A DNA stretch of 64,000 bases. It comes from DASSNU01 sp035701265. Lineage in GTDB: Bacteria; Gemmatimonadota; Gemmatimonadetes; Gemmatimonadales; Gemmatimonadaceae. How positions within the stretch are numbered: the first letter of the stretch is position 1; each line of letters begins with the position of its first letter. The translations under genes and the position numbers were made by a program. Under the pieces are notes generated by a model. It did not search any database and had not been told where the DNA came from. It saw nothing but the letters and a program-made list of their open reading frames with translations. Where the stretch lies: NCBI GenBank assembly GCA_035701265.1, contig DASSNU010000017.1:62001-126000 (forward strand), written 5' to 3'. Positions 9,322 through 18,074 of the stretch are shown here, one piece after another.

Positions 9322-9365
9322 GCGTAAGACCCGCTGCGGCACGATGTTGCCGGCCGCCCGGGACC

Positions 9366-9438
9366 GGGGCTGTAGCTCAGCTGGGAGAGCGCTGCAATCG
9401 CACTGCAGAGGTCAGGGGTTCGATCCCCCTCAGCTCCA
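9366..9438 (+). tRNA. tRNA-Ala (anticodon CGC)
   Basis: 73 nt. Acceptor GGGGCTG pairs with CAGCTCC (one G-U). D arm GCTCAGCTGGGAGAGC. Anticodon stem CTGCA/TGCAG with loop ATCGCAC: U33 is present and the anticodon CGC reads GCG (Ala). T arm contains GGTTCGATCC. Discriminator A at 9438. The CCA end is not fully encoded. Confidence 0.95.
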
Positions 9439-9458
9439 CCTTCAGCTCAAAAATGGCA

Positions 9459-9481
9459 TGCAACCTGCCAGTGGGGTTGCA
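9459..9481 (+). other. Short hairpin after tRNA-Ala
   Basis: TGCAACC (9459-9465) and GGTTGCA (9475-9481) form a perfect 7-bp stem with a 9-base loop. No T-run follows. It could be a processing signal or a weak terminator. Confidence 0.35.
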
Positions 9482-9511
9482 CCCGTAGTCTTTGCGGTTC
9501 GTGCCCTCGCA

Positions 9512-9607
9512 CGGTAGGACGGAGAGTTCCAATGTCGAGGAGTCACGACCCGCGCCCTGCGTAGGGGAGTTGCCCGCCGCCGCTCGGTAGGACGGAGAGT
9601 TCCAATG
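9512..9607. repeat. Two copies of a 23-bp direct repeat, 73 bp apart
   Basis: Identical 23-mers at 9512-9534 and 9585-9607, both starting CGGTAGGACGGAG and ending GTTCCAATG. The spacer contains a degenerate third piece (GTAGGGGAGTT near 9561-9571). Located in the 341-bp region between tRNA-Ala and the ABC permease, which contains no supportable gene. Confidence 0.85.
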
Positions 9608-9658
9608 ACGGCGCGCGTGGCACGCCCGCGCGGGATCAGCAACAAGCAGTGGCGTCGA

Positions 9659-9687
9659 CGCCGCGGGGATCACCCCGCGGCGTTCTT
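9659..9687 (+). terminator. Intrinsic terminator, probably for tRNA-Ala
   Basis: Perfect 10-bp stem CGCCGCGGGG / CCCCGCGGCG (9659-9668 and 9673-9682) with an ATCA loop, followed by the T-rich tail TTCTT. It lies between tRNA-Ala and the ABC permease. Confidence 0.7.
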
Positions 9688-9779
9688 GCATCGGTGTGCT
9701 CTTGCCAGCACCCCGCGTGCGCGGGAGTATCAGGGACACGACGATCCCGCCGTGATCCTCCGCGCGAGCCCCCCGCCAC

Positions 9780-12257
9780 ATGGAACAGTTTCTTCGCGAT
9801 AGCCGGCAGGCGATTCGCGCTCTTGCCCGGAGCCGCGGATTCAGCGCTGCAGCAATCCTCACGCTCGCCGTGGGCATGGGTTCGGCAGCGGCGATCGCCG
9901 GCGCAGCGAAGGCTCTGTTGTGGCAGCGCGTGGATGTGCCCCGGCCGGAGCGACTGGTCGATGTCCACCCGCGCACCAGCGATGCCTCCTTCGACGTGCC
10001 GGGGTTCACCTACACGCACTTTCGTGACCTTCGGCAATTGTCACGCGTAGAGGGCCAGCTCGCCGCGTCGGCGGACGAAGACATTCAGGTTGCAGCCGGC
10101 GGGACGAACGCGGTGCTCCCCGCACGCTTCGTCAGCGCGAATTACTTTCGGGTCCTCGGCGTTCGCCCGGCGCTTGGCCGCTTCTTCGGCCCGGAGGAAG
10201 AGAACAGCGGTCGCGGGCCGACGGTCGTTCTGAGTTACGCCCTCTGGCAGCGGACGTTCGGCGGAGATTCCGCCGTCATCGGACGGAGCGTGTTGCTCAA
10301 CTGGCAGCCGGCGGTCGTCGTGGGTGTGGCGCGCCCCGCCTTTCATGGCCCGGCGGTTACGGACAATACCGATTTGTGGGTGCCGCTCCCCGCGCAGCCT
10401 CTCGTAGACAGCAGTGCCGGTCTTCTGTCCGACGCCAACCCCTCCCTACACATCACAGGCAGGCTCGCCGCTGGGCGATCGATCGCTGATGCCCAGCGAG
10501 AGTGGAGCATCGCGGCTCGGCGCGCCGAGGCGCTCCATTCCGCGGCTCACAGCATACTCGCGCTCACGGGAGTGACGCTCACACCGACACAAGCGCTTCC
10601 GGCGTCACTGCGTGCCGGGGCGAGCCGTTTGCTGGTGCTCTTTCTCGGACTCACGCTGATCGTTCTGCTGATCGGCGTAACGAACGTCGCTGGCATGTTC
10701 CTGGTCCGGGCGTCCAGCCGATCGCGCGAGATCGCCATCAGGGTCGCTGTCGGTGCCGGGCGTGGTCACATCGTCAGGCAGTTGGTCATGGAGGGTGTCT
10801 TGCTGTCGCTGGCGGCCGGCATTCTCGGTGCGGTGTTGGCAGCGTGGTTCAGTCACGTCCCGCGCGCCATGAACTGGCACCTGCCCGTGGACGTGGGATT
10901 CGGCTTCGATGCGCCAGTGCTGTTGTTCGCGATCGTGCTCTCCTCGACCGTCGGTGTGGCGGCTGCGGCGGTGCCGGCGTGGCGCGCCTCCAAGCCGGAT
11001 CTGATCTCATCGCTTCGCGACGGTCAGTCGACCGTCCGCCGCGGCGGCTTTCGGTGGCGGATGTGGTTCGTGATGGGGCAGATCACCGCGTCGACGGTGC
11101 TGCTCGCAGGCGCGGCGCTCTTCCTCCGCGCACTGCAACAGGGGTCGTCGATCTCGCCGGGCTTCGATCCGCGGAACGTGGTCACCGTTCGCGTCGACCT
11201 GTCCCACAGCGGTTACGGCGCAGGGCGGCAGAACCAGATCTACGCAGACATACAGGACAGTGTGGAGGTCATTCAGGGAGTACGCGGCGCCGCGGTGGCA
11301 GCATTCGCTCCGCTCACCGCAGGGGGGATGCTCTTCCACTACGGTGTCGAGGGCGTTCAATCCGTTCAGGGCGCGGGCGGCGAGTTCCTGGCGGGCAATG
11401 CGGTGGGTCCTGATTTCTTTCGCGTCCTCCACATTCCGCTCCTGAGAGGACGATTCTTTACACCGGAGGATCGGCAGGGCGCACCACGTGTCGCGATCGT
11501 CAACGAGGCGTTTGCAAGGCGATACTGGCCGGGACAGAACCCAATCGGGAAGGCGCTGCTCGATCGATTCGGGTTCCGCACCGCAAATACCAGCGCGAGC
11601 GATGACGCGACGAAGTACATCGAAGTCGTTGGTCTCGTCCCAACCGGGAGCTACGAGACCGTGACCGAGGCGCCCAAGCCGTACGTGTTCGTGCCGCTCG
11701 CCCAGAGCGAGCAAAGCGCGGCGACCGTGCTGGTTCGCACCGATGGCACATCCCCGCCCGTTCTCCAGAAGATCGGGCAGATGGTTCAAGCAGTGGATCC
11801 ACGCATCCCGCAAGCGAACGTGGCGCCGCTCACGCTGGTCCTGTCCGAGCAGCTCTTGCCGCAGCGCATTGCCGTGGTGCTCTCGACAGTGTTCGGCATC
11901 GTTGGCATTCTGCTCACGGCGGCTGGCATTTACGGCGCGGTGGCGTACTCCATGTTCGAGCGCACAGCCGAGATCGGCGTCCGGCTCGCGCTCGGCGCGA
12001 GACCGCAGGCGGTGTTGGCGGCAGTGCTGTTTCGCCAACTCTCGCAGGCCGGCATTGCCGTCGCGGCCGGACTGATCGCGGTGATCGCGCTCACTCCCCT
12101 TGCACGACGATTCGTCCTCGGGATTCGTCCGCTGGAGACGGCGCTCCTTCTGCTCGTGCCGGCCGTGCTCCTGACCGTGACGTTCATCGCCGTCTATATC
12201 CCGCTCCGTCGCATTCATCGCATCGATCCCGCTCGCGCCCTGCGTGCGGGTGGCTGA
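9780..12257 (+). CDS. MacB-like duplicated ABC transporter permease (orphan, ADOP-type)
   Basis: 825 aa. Two repeats of the MacB periplasmic core plus FtsX permease unit: N-terminal helix at ~18-45, FtsX helices at ~280-420, a second N-terminal-type helix at ~435, second periplasmic domain ~455-680, and final helices at ~700-815. The start FLRDSRQAIRALARSRGFSA and the repeated EIAIRVAVGAGR / EIGVRLALGARP turns are typical of the duplicated orphan permeases common in Acidobacteria and Gemmatimonadota. There is no ATPase next to it. By eye its GC content is lower than its neighbours'. No ribosome binding site is visible before the ATG. Substrate unknown; related systems export peptides or lipids. 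Confidence 0.9.
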   Translation: MEQFLRDSRQAIRALARSRGFSAAAILTLAVGMGSAAAIAGAAKALLWQRVDVPRPERLVDVHPRTSDASFDVPGFTYTHFRDLRQLSRVEGQLAASADEDIQVAAGGTNAVLPARFVSANYFRVLGVRPALGRFFGPEEENSGRGPTVVLSYALWQRTFGGDSAVIGRSVLLNWQPAVVVGVARPAFHGPAVTDNTDLWVPLPAQPLVDSSAGLLSDANPSLHITGRLAAGRSIADAQREWSIAARRAEALHSAAHSILALTGVTLTPTQALPASLRAGASRLLVLFLGLTLIVLLIGVTNVAGMFLVRASSRSREIAIRVAVGAGRGHIVRQLVMEGVLLSLAAGILGAVLAAWFSHVPRAMNWHLPVDVGFGFDAPVLLFAIVLSSTVGVAAAAVPAWRASKPDLISSLRDGQSTVRRGGFRWRMWFVMGQITASTVLLAGAALFLRALQQGSSISPGFDPRNVVTVRVDLSHSGYGAGRQNQIYADIQDSVEVIQGVRGAAVAAFAPLTAGGMLFHYGVEGVQSVQGAGGEFLAGNAVGPDFFRVLHIPLLRGRFFTPEDRQGAPRVAIVNEAFARRYWPGQNPIGKALLDRFGFRTANTSASDDATKYIEVVGLVPTGSYETVTEAPKPYVFVPLAQSEQSAATVLVRTDGTSPPVLQKIGQMVQAVDPRIPQANVAPLTLVLSEQLLPQRIAVVLSTVFGIVGILLTAAGIYGAVAYSMFERTAEIGVRLALGARPQAVLAAVLFRQLSQAGIAVAAGLIAVIALTPLARRFVLGIRPLETALLLLVPAVLLTVTFIAVYIPLRRIHRIDPARALRAGG

Positions 12258-12275
12258 CGCTCGTCTGCAGCTCCC

Positions 12276-13643
12276 TCACCGCCGCTCCCCACCCTCCGCG
12301 CCGCTCGCCGCCGTCCCCTGCAGCACGGCGAGCGCGTCCGCCTGCAGCGCCTGGAGCACGCGCTGCGTGTAGCGATCCGACTGCGCCTCGGCGGCGCGGC
12401 GAAACTCGCTCACCGCGCCACCGCCCATCTTCTGCAGCCAGCGCAGGACCGTGCTCTCCTCCACCGTGATGTCGTAGTCGCGGCGCACAACCGTGGCGTC
12501 ACCCGGACGGGCGCCGTCGCGCAGCACGTAGCGGAGCGGAAGGCCGTTCCCGGAGAAGGGGCGCTCGAGCGGGGCGTTGAGCAGCGTCTCGGCCAGCGGG
12601 GGAAGCACCCAGTCGGGCTCCTTGGTGAAGCGCACCTCGAAGGCGAGCTGGTGCGGCGCGGCCGGGCGCGTCACGTGTCCCACGAGATGGCGCACGCCTA
12701 CGGTGAAGATCCCGAATTTGGTAGTGACGTCGGCCGTGAGCGTGAGCTCCCGCGGCATCTCGCGCGGCGCGCCCTCGAGCGGCACCAGGTGACCGTCCTT
12801 CACGCGCAGGTGCGCGGTGAAGCGCATGTCGTGGCCGAGCACGTCCCACCAGCGCGCTCCGGTGGCGTCGGACAGCGCGAGGCGAAGCTCGGCGGGCTTC
12901 ACGTACTTGTTCAGAAACTTCGCGTAGTCGGGCGCGGTGCGCGCGACGCCCTCCGGGTGCATGCGGACGACGAGTGCGAGGTCGGTGGCGCCATCGGGAG
13001 TGGCGCGCGAGCGGATCTCTTCCAGCGTGAAGAGCTCGCCCAGCGTTGCGGTCGTGCGGGGGAGGGCGGCGCGGTAGCTCGCGCGGATGGCGCTCTCGCT
13101 CGCGCCGCTCGCACCGTGGAAGATGGCGGTGAGCGCACGGTCGAAGTCGCTCGCGTCGATGTCCCCGATGGCCAGCTCGTCGTGCACCTGCCACTCGTAG
13201 ACGTCTTTCTGGAGCTGACGGAGATGCGTGGTACGCCGGTAGTCACCCGGCGCGTCGGGAGCCGCTGCGGCGGGATTGATGTACATGAGATACGCGCCCG
13301 GGGCCTCGTGCCCCTCGATCACCAGCTCGCGTGCGCCCTGCGCCGACGACGTCCACACCGTCCGGTCGTTCCAGAGCGGGGAGGGGACCAGCGCGTGTCC
13401 GGCGATCTTCCGGCGGACAGAGGCGTAGCGCTGTTCGAGCTGCACCGGCCCGAATCGCGCAGCCAGCGTGCCGAAGAGCTCGCCGGCATTCGCGCGCGCC
13501 TCGGCCGGCGTGCCGCCCAGCGCGCGCGCGGCGTTGTCGCAGGCGGTCTGGGAGGCCAGGGCGAGGGCGAGCGCGACGAGGGCAGCGGCGCTCTGCCCTG
13601 TGCGCCGAGGCGCGTGTTGCTGTCGGTGGTGTGGGGTGGACAC
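12276..13643 (-). CDS. Exported protein of unknown function
   Basis: 455 aa from GTG 13643-13641; an in-frame TTG at 13703 would add 20 Pro/Arg-rich residues. Hydrophobic signal segment AALVALALALASQTAC near residue 30; the Cys is a possible but non-ideal lipoprotein site. The mature protein has no recognised domain and looks mixed alpha/beta with long soluble stretches. It ends with a helical, charged tail (EFRRAAEAQSDRYTQRVLQA). Convergent with the ABC permease (18-bp gap). Confidence 0.7.
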   Translation of the reverse strand: MSTPHHRQQHAPRRTGQSAAALVALALALASQTACDNAARALGGTPAEARANAGELFGTLAARFGPVQLEQRYASVRRKIAGHALVPSPLWNDRTVWTSSAQGARELVIEGHEAPGAYLMYINPAAAAPDAPGDYRRTTHLRQLQKDVYEWQVHDELAIGDIDASDFDRALTAIFHGASGASESAIRASYRAALPRTTATLGELFTLEEIRSRATPDGATDLALVVRMHPEGVARTAPDYAKFLNKYVKPAELRLALSDATGARWWDVLGHDMRFTAHLRVKDGHLVPLEGAPREMPRELTLTADVTTKFGIFTVGVRHLVGHVTRPAAPHQLAFEVRFTKEPDWVLPPLAETLLNAPLERPFSGNGLPLRYVLRDGARPGDATVVRRDYDITVEESTVLRWLQKMGGGAVSEFRRAAEAQSDRYTQRVLQALQADALAVLQGTAASGAEGGERR

Positions 13644-13713
13644 AGGTCGCAATCTCGCCGGGTGCACAGGGGGATCCAATGGCGAGAAGCGCGCCGCGCG
13701 CAACGGGTTCGGC

Positions 13714-13743
13714 TTGATGCGAGGGGGGTGGCGGGGGTAAATT
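13714..13743 (+). promoter_or_regulatory. Candidate sigma70 promoter for tRNA-Gln
   Basis: TTGATG (13714-13719), 18-bp spacer, TAAATT (13738-13743); four of six consensus matches in each hexamer. Expected transcription start is about 40 bp before the tRNA. The TAAATTT block is the most AT-rich part of the local sequence. Confidence 0.5.
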
Positions 13744-13791
13744 TCGCGTCTGCCCGCGCGCGGAAGCCGGGGCGGGACAACCCGAGCACAC

Positions 13792-13864
13792 TGCCCCTTG
13801 GTGTAACTGGCAACACGCCTGACTCTGGATCAGGAGAGTCCTGGTTCGAGCCCAGGAGGGGCAA
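13792..13864 (+). tRNA. tRNA-Gln (anticodon CTG)
   Basis: 73 nt. Acceptor TGCCCCT pairs with AGGGGCA (13857-13863), discriminator A at 13864. Anticodon stem CCTGA/TCAGG with loop CTCTGGA; anticodon CTG at 13825-13827 reads CAG (Gln). The U1-A72 first pair is usual for tRNA-Gln. T arm contains GGTTCGAGCC. CCA is not encoded. Confidence 0.95.
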
Positions 13865-13868
13865 CTGA

Positions 13869-13899
13869 AAGGGCGGCCAAACTTGGCCGCCCTTTTCTT
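13869..13899 (+). terminator. Intrinsic terminator of tRNA-Gln
   Basis: GGGCGGCCAA (13871-13880) pairs perfectly with TTGGCCGCCC (13883-13892), followed by TTTTCTTG. It starts only a few bases after the tRNA and can also serve the convergent gene at 14030. Confidence 0.9.
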
Positions 13900-14029
13900 G
13901 TCTTATGTCGCTTTCGGAACGTCGCTCGCCGCGTTGCTCGCCTGGCGTCGCGTTGTCGCTCGCCACGTACGCGATCCCAGCTCCCGCGCGGCGCTCACCC
14001 ACCGTCCGCCGCGCGCCCCACCCCACCCC

Positions 14030-14728
14030 TCACCCGAAATCCACCACCTCCTCCGCTGGCCGCGCCGTCCCCGGCGGCCACAGCCCCGTGAACGAGTAGC
14101 CGAGCAACGTCACGAATCCCCACGTCGCCGTCCCGGCGAACGTCGAGGCGATCACGAGGACGATCCCGCCACCGAAAACGAGCGAGAACCACACGAAACC
14201 GCGCGACTGGGTCATTGCCCGCGCGCGCGCCTGCGTGGCGGAGTCCACAGTTGTATTCGGCTGGAGCCGCTGGAGGAATCCAGGGAGCTTGGGTGGAGGT
14301 TGGGTCGCCGCCTGTGTCCGAGCACTGTCGATCGCCATGGTCAGCGTGTCCGAGTGCCCCGCCACTTTGTACGCGGTGAATGCACCGGACACCAGCGCAA
14401 ACCCCACCACCGCGCCGATCCACCCGGAGAGCAGCGAGTAGCGACGCCCGCGCTTGTGCTGGATCACCACGGCAGCACCGAGCCCCGCCACCGCCGCGAC
14501 CGCGAACCCCGCGCTCAGCACCAGGGTCAGCACCAGCAACGGCGCGCCGATCAGGAAGAACAGCACGCGAAGCGCTGCCGGACCGCGGCGCGGCGGCTCG
14601 ACCGCTGCCGATGCGTACGCCGCCTCAGAGCTCGCCGTGTGTGTCGCTGAGAGCGGCGAGGCACCGGTCGCAGAAGACGGTCCGCTCCCGGCGGGCGGCG
14701 TGCCGGGCGGAGGGGGCGCGTGAGTCAT
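14030..14728 (-). CDS. Membrane protein of unknown function
   Basis: 232 aa from ATG 14728-14726. A Pro/Ser/Thr-rich cytoplasmic-looking head of ~45 residues, then hydrophobic segments at about 52-85, 100-120 and 175-215 (two helices). The RGRRYSLLSGWIGAVVGF turn follows the second segment. No domain recognised. Divergent from the copper ATPase gene, with 161 bp between the starts. Confidence 0.65.
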   Translation of the reverse strand: MTHAPPPPGTPPAGSGPSSATGASPLSATHTASSEAAYASAAVEPPRRGPAALRVLFFLIGAPLLVLTLVLSAGFAVAAVAGLGAAVVIQHKRGRRYSLLSGWIGAVVGFALVSGAFTAYKVAGHSDTLTMAIDSARTQAATQPPPKLPGFLQRLQPNTTVDSATQARARAMTQSRGFVWFSLVFGGGIVLVIASTFAGTATWGFVTLLGYSFTGLWPPGTARPAEEVVDFG

Positions 14729-14889
14729 GCTGGCTCCGGAACGAGGTCGGGGCAACAATTGCGGTATCCGTACGATCGTGCAAGTGTGAACCAGCTCGGC
14801 CCGCGGCCGGAGCCCTCGAACGGCACCGCGCCACGTCCGGCAGAAAGAGTCCCACCACCCGCGCTCGCGCGCACTCCGTGGCGGAACGT

Positions 14890-17103
14890 ATGAGTGATCA
14901 TCAGCACGACGCCCCACACGCTGCGCACCAACAGCACGGAGACGGAGCTACCACGTCGCCCGACGCCGCGCGCGCGGATCCCTCCGCTGCGCGTACCGCG
15001 CACACGCAGCACATGCCGTTCGAGAAACACGGCGCGACTGGCGACGCGAGTGCGCCCCGCAGCCAGCACACACACCACGACGCCCACGACCGCCACGCCG
15101 GCCACAGCGTGGCGATGTTCCGCCAGCGCTTCTGGGTTTCCCTCGCGCTCACGCTCCCCACGCTCCTGTGGGGAGAGATGCTCCCGCACCTGCTGCACTA
15201 CACGCCGCCCGCGGTTCCGCTCGCGCGCTGGATCCCCGTGCTGTTCGGGACGGCAGTCTTCCTCTACGGCGGGCTCGTCTTCCTCCGCGGCGCCGTGCGC
15301 GAGCTGCGCGACCGCCATCCGGGGATGATGACCCTCATCGCGCTCGCCATCACCGTCGCCTTCCTCTTCAGCGTCGCGGTCACGGCGGGCTTGCGCGGCA
15401 TGCCGCTCTGGAGCGAGCTGGCTACGCTGGTGACGGTGATGCTCCTGGGACACTGGATGGAGATGCGCTCCATCTCCCAGGCGCAGGGCGCGCTCCGCGA
15501 GCTGGCCAAGCTCCTCCCCAACGTGGCCGAGCGCATCGAGGGTGACACGGTGCACGAGGTGCCGCTCGACGCGTTGCGCGAGGGCGACCTGGTGCTCGTG
15601 CGCCCGGCATCGCGCATCCCGGCGGATGGCCTGGTGCGCGAGGGAACGAGCGCGGTGGATGAGTCGATGATCACGGGGGAGTCACGTCCGGTCGAGAAAA
15701 ACCGTGGCGACCACGTGATCGGCGGCACGGTGAACGGCACGGGCTCGCTGCGCGTGGAGGTCACCCGCACCGGCGAGCGCACGGCACTCGCGGGGATCAT
15801 GCGCCTGGTGGAAGAGGCGCAGGGGAGCCGCTCTCGCGCGCAGGCGCTGGCCGACCGCGCGGCACTCCTGCTCACCATCGCCGCCGTGGGATCCGCGCTC
15901 ATCACCACGATCGCGTGGGCATTGCTTGGCGCGACGCCATCGTTCGTGGTCGAACGTGCGGTGACGGTGCTCGTGATCGCCTGCCCGCACGCGCTCGGCC
16001 TCGCCATCCCTCTCGTCGTAGCGATCTCCACCACGCTCGGTGCGCGCAGCGGTCTCCTGGTGCGCGATCGTCGGGGGCTGGAGGAGGCACGGCGTCTCAC
16101 CACGGTGGTGTTCGACAAGACGGGGACGCTCACGCTCGGCGCGCCGCGAGTCGTAGCCGTGGCCACGGACGGCAGCATGGACGACGACACCGCGTTGCGC
16201 CTCGCCGCCGCCGTGGAGCGCGACGCCGAGCATCCTGTCGCGCGCGCGATCGTGACAAGTGCGGTCGAGCGCGGGCTGCACGTGCCGCCGGCGACATCGT
16301 TCGAGATCGTCCCCGGGCACGGAGTGGAAGCCACGGTGGAGGGACGACGGTTGGCGGTTGGCGGGCCGAATTATCTGACGCGCGCGCACGCCACGCCGCC
16401 GGACGCGCTCGCCGACTTCGCTGCGCGCGCTTCAGAGGCGGGGCAGGGGGTGGTGTACCTGCTCGATGGGGCGCGCCCCGTGGCGGCGTTCGCGGTGGCC
16501 GATGCGGTGCGCCCCGAGTCGCGCGAGGCGGTTGCACAACTGCGCCGCGAAGGGGTCGGCGTGGTGATGCTCACCGGCGACGCGCGCGCCGTAGCGAACG
16601 CGGTGGGGAAGGAGCTGGGCATCGAGCGCGTGTTCGCCGAGGTGCTCCCGGGGGAGAAGGCGGAGCGGATCCGCGAGCTGCAGTCGCACGGCGAGCGCGT
16701 GGCGATGGTGGGGGACGGCGTGAACGATGCCCCCGCACTGCTCACCGCGAACGTGGGAATCGCCATCGGCGCGGGGACGGACGTGGCGGTGGAGGCGGGG
16801 GATGTCGTGCTCGTGCGCAACGATCCGCGCGACGTGCCGCGCATCGTGGCGCTCTCGCGCGCCACCTATCGCAAGATGGTGCAGAACCTCTGGTGGGCGA
16901 GCGGCTACAACATCGTCGCCATCCCCCTCGCCGCAGGTGTGCTCGAGCGCTGGGGAGTGGTGCTCAGCCCGGCAGTGGGAGCGGTGCTCATGTCGCTGAG
17001 CACGATCATCGTTGCCGTGAACGCACAGCTCCTGCGGCGCTGGCCGATGCGGCAGCCGGCGGATGCGAGGCAGGAGGGTGGGGGGCAACGCTCACGCGCT
17101 TGA
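14890..17103 (+). CDS. copB: Copper-transporting P-type ATPase, CopB type (P1B-3)
   Basis: 737 aa. Exports copper from the cytoplasm using ATP. The N-terminal ~72 residues carry 14 histidines in place of a CxxC metal-binding domain, as in CopB. Core motifs: TGES in the actuator domain, CPH at 365-367 (P1B-3 signature), DKTGT with phosphorylated Asp409, the HP motif in DAEHPVARA, GDGVNDAP, then NLWWASGYNIVAIPLAAG in TM7 and MSLSTIIVAVNA in TM8, both P1B-3 signatures. The ATG at 14890 was chosen; an in-frame GTG lies 12 bases upstream. The 3' end overlaps the convergent gene at 17006 by 98 bp. Confidence 0.93.
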   Translation: MSDHQHDAPHAAHQQHGDGATTSPDAARADPSAARTAHTQHMPFEKHGATGDASAPRSQHTHHDAHDRHAGHSVAMFRQRFWVSLALTLPTLLWGEMLPHLLHYTPPAVPLARWIPVLFGTAVFLYGGLVFLRGAVRELRDRHPGMMTLIALAITVAFLFSVAVTAGLRGMPLWSELATLVTVMLLGHWMEMRSISQAQGALRELAKLLPNVAERIEGDTVHEVPLDALREGDLVLVRPASRIPADGLVREGTSAVDESMITGESRPVEKNRGDHVIGGTVNGTGSLRVEVTRTGERTALAGIMRLVEEAQGSRSRAQALADRAALLLTIAAVGSALITTIAWALLGATPSFVVERAVTVLVIACPHALGLAIPLVVAISTTLGARSGLLVRDRRGLEEARRLTTVVFDKTGTLTLGAPRVVAVATDGSMDDDTALRLAAAVERDAEHPVARAIVTSAVERGLHVPPATSFEIVPGHGVEATVEGRRLAVGGPNYLTRAHATPPDALADFAARASEAGQGVVYLLDGARPVAAFAVADAVRPESREAVAQLRREGVGVVMLTGDARAVANAVGKELGIERVFAEVLPGEKAERIRELQSHGERVAMVGDGVNDAPALLTANVGIAIGAGTDVAVEAGDVVLVRNDPRDVPRIVALSRATYRKMVQNLWWASGYNIVAIPLAAGVLERWGVVLSPAVGAVLMSLSTIIVAVNAQLLRRWPMRQPADARQEGGGQRSRA

Positions 17104-17398
17104 TGTATTCCCTGGCCAGCGGAGTATCGAGCGGGAGCATGGCGTCCGCCTGATGGCACTTCGGGCAGACGCGATGCTCCAGCGCTTCCACGGCGGGATC
17201 ATCCGCCTCCCTGGCTGCCGTGACCAGCGCGCTTGCGGCACTGGATGCGAACCAGGGGAGGAGCCAGCAGACACACCCCATCAGGATGTCTCCCACCGTG
17301 CGTAACACCGAGCGCTGCACGGGGTCAGCGATCAGCGAGCGGTCCGACGGGCCGATGTAGCCGCACGTCGTGCAGACGCAGATCGTGGTGTCCTGCAT
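17006..17398 (-). CDS. Small protein with two CxxC motifs and a hydrophobic segment
   Basis: 130 aa from ATG 17398-17396, preceded by a GAGG-type ribosome site. CxxC at 9-12 (CTTC, extended by Cys7) and 78-81 (CPKC) could form one split zinc ribbon. Between them lies a hydrophobic stretch at ~38-63 (ILMGCVCWLLPWFASSAASA), so the protein may be membrane associated. The last ~32 codons are antisense to the end of copB. Function unknown; the neighbourhood makes metal sensing or handling a possibility only. Confidence 0.65.
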   Translation of the reverse strand: MQDTTICVCTTCGYIGPSDRSLIADPVQRSVLRTVGDILMGCVCWLLPWFASSAASALVTAAREADDPAVEALEHRVCPKCHQADAMLPLDTPLAREYIKRVSVAPHPPASHPPAAASASAAGAVRSRQR

Positions 17399-17657
17399 CG
17401 AGGCTCCTCTCTGGTGTGAGCTGTCCGCGTGATCCTGCGCGCCTGCTCGCCCTGGGCGCGCTCCTGCTCTGAGACGACCGGTGATCGGGCGACGGCACGA
17501 CGCGCTCCGTCCCCGGCTCCGTGCCTGCGTCCCCGCGGCGGCGCCCTCTGCGCGCCCGGCAGAACGCGCCACGGCCACGCGGATGAGCGGAACCGGTCTT
17601 GCACCGCCGTGGCCGCCCGCAGCAGGAGCAGCTCACGCACGCGATGGGAGGAGCGAA

Positions 17658-17999
17658 ATGGCCGACAAATACACCACCGATCACACCATCATCAAGCAGT
17701 GGGCGGAGGAGCGCGGCGCGCGCCCGGCCTGCGTGAAGGGTACCGGGAGCGGAGACGACGTCGGGATGATCCGCCTCGATTTCCCGGGCTACTCGGGAAA
17801 GGAGTCGCTCGAGCCGATCTCCTGGGAGCAGTGGTTCAGGAAATTCGACGAGAGCAAGCTGGCGTTCCTGTACGGCGACCGGACGGCGGACAACGCGCGC
17901 TCCAACTTCAACAAACTCGTGAGCCGCGACACGGCACGCGAGAACGAGCGGCTGCAGCGAACGGGCACCGCGCGGCCGGAGGGAGAAGCGCGTCGCTGA
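17658..17999 (+). CDS. Small conserved protein (unknown function)
   Basis: 113 aa from ATG 17658 with a strong ribosome site (GGGAGGAGCG). Begins MADKYTTDHTIIKQWAEERG and contains RLDFPGYSGKESLEPISWEQ and WFRKFDESKLAFLY. This is a widespread small soluble protein family; some database entries call relatives a glucan-branching enzyme, which the length makes implausible. No membrane or signal segment. Upstream of the aminotransferase gene, separated by 75 bp with a strong hairpin. Confidence 0.8.
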   Translation: MADKYTTDHTIIKQWAEERGARPACVKGTGSGDDVGMIRLDFPGYSGKESLEPISWEQWFRKFDESKLAFLYGDRTADNARSNFNKLVSRDTARENERLQRTGTARPEGEARR

Positions 18000-18010
18000 G
18001 CGCGCCGACC

Positions 18011-18029
18011 GGCGCCTGACGCAGGCGCC
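18011..18029 (+). terminator. GC-rich hairpin after the small conserved gene
   Basis: Perfect 8-bp stem GGCGCCTG / CAGGCGCC with an ACG loop, 11 bp after the stop codon at 17999. No T-run follows, so termination is uncertain. Confidence 0.4.
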
Positions 18030-18074
18030 CGGCCGACCCTGGCCGATCGCGCCCGCAGAGCGCATCATCCGTGC

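Noticed and set aside
9366..9440. tRNA-Ala as an attachment site of an integrated element
   Set aside because: No second copy of the tRNA 3' end, no integrase and no phage genes seen in the window.
9512..9607. Possible CRISPR array
   Set aside because: Only two repeat copies, spacer of 50 bp, no cas genes in the window.
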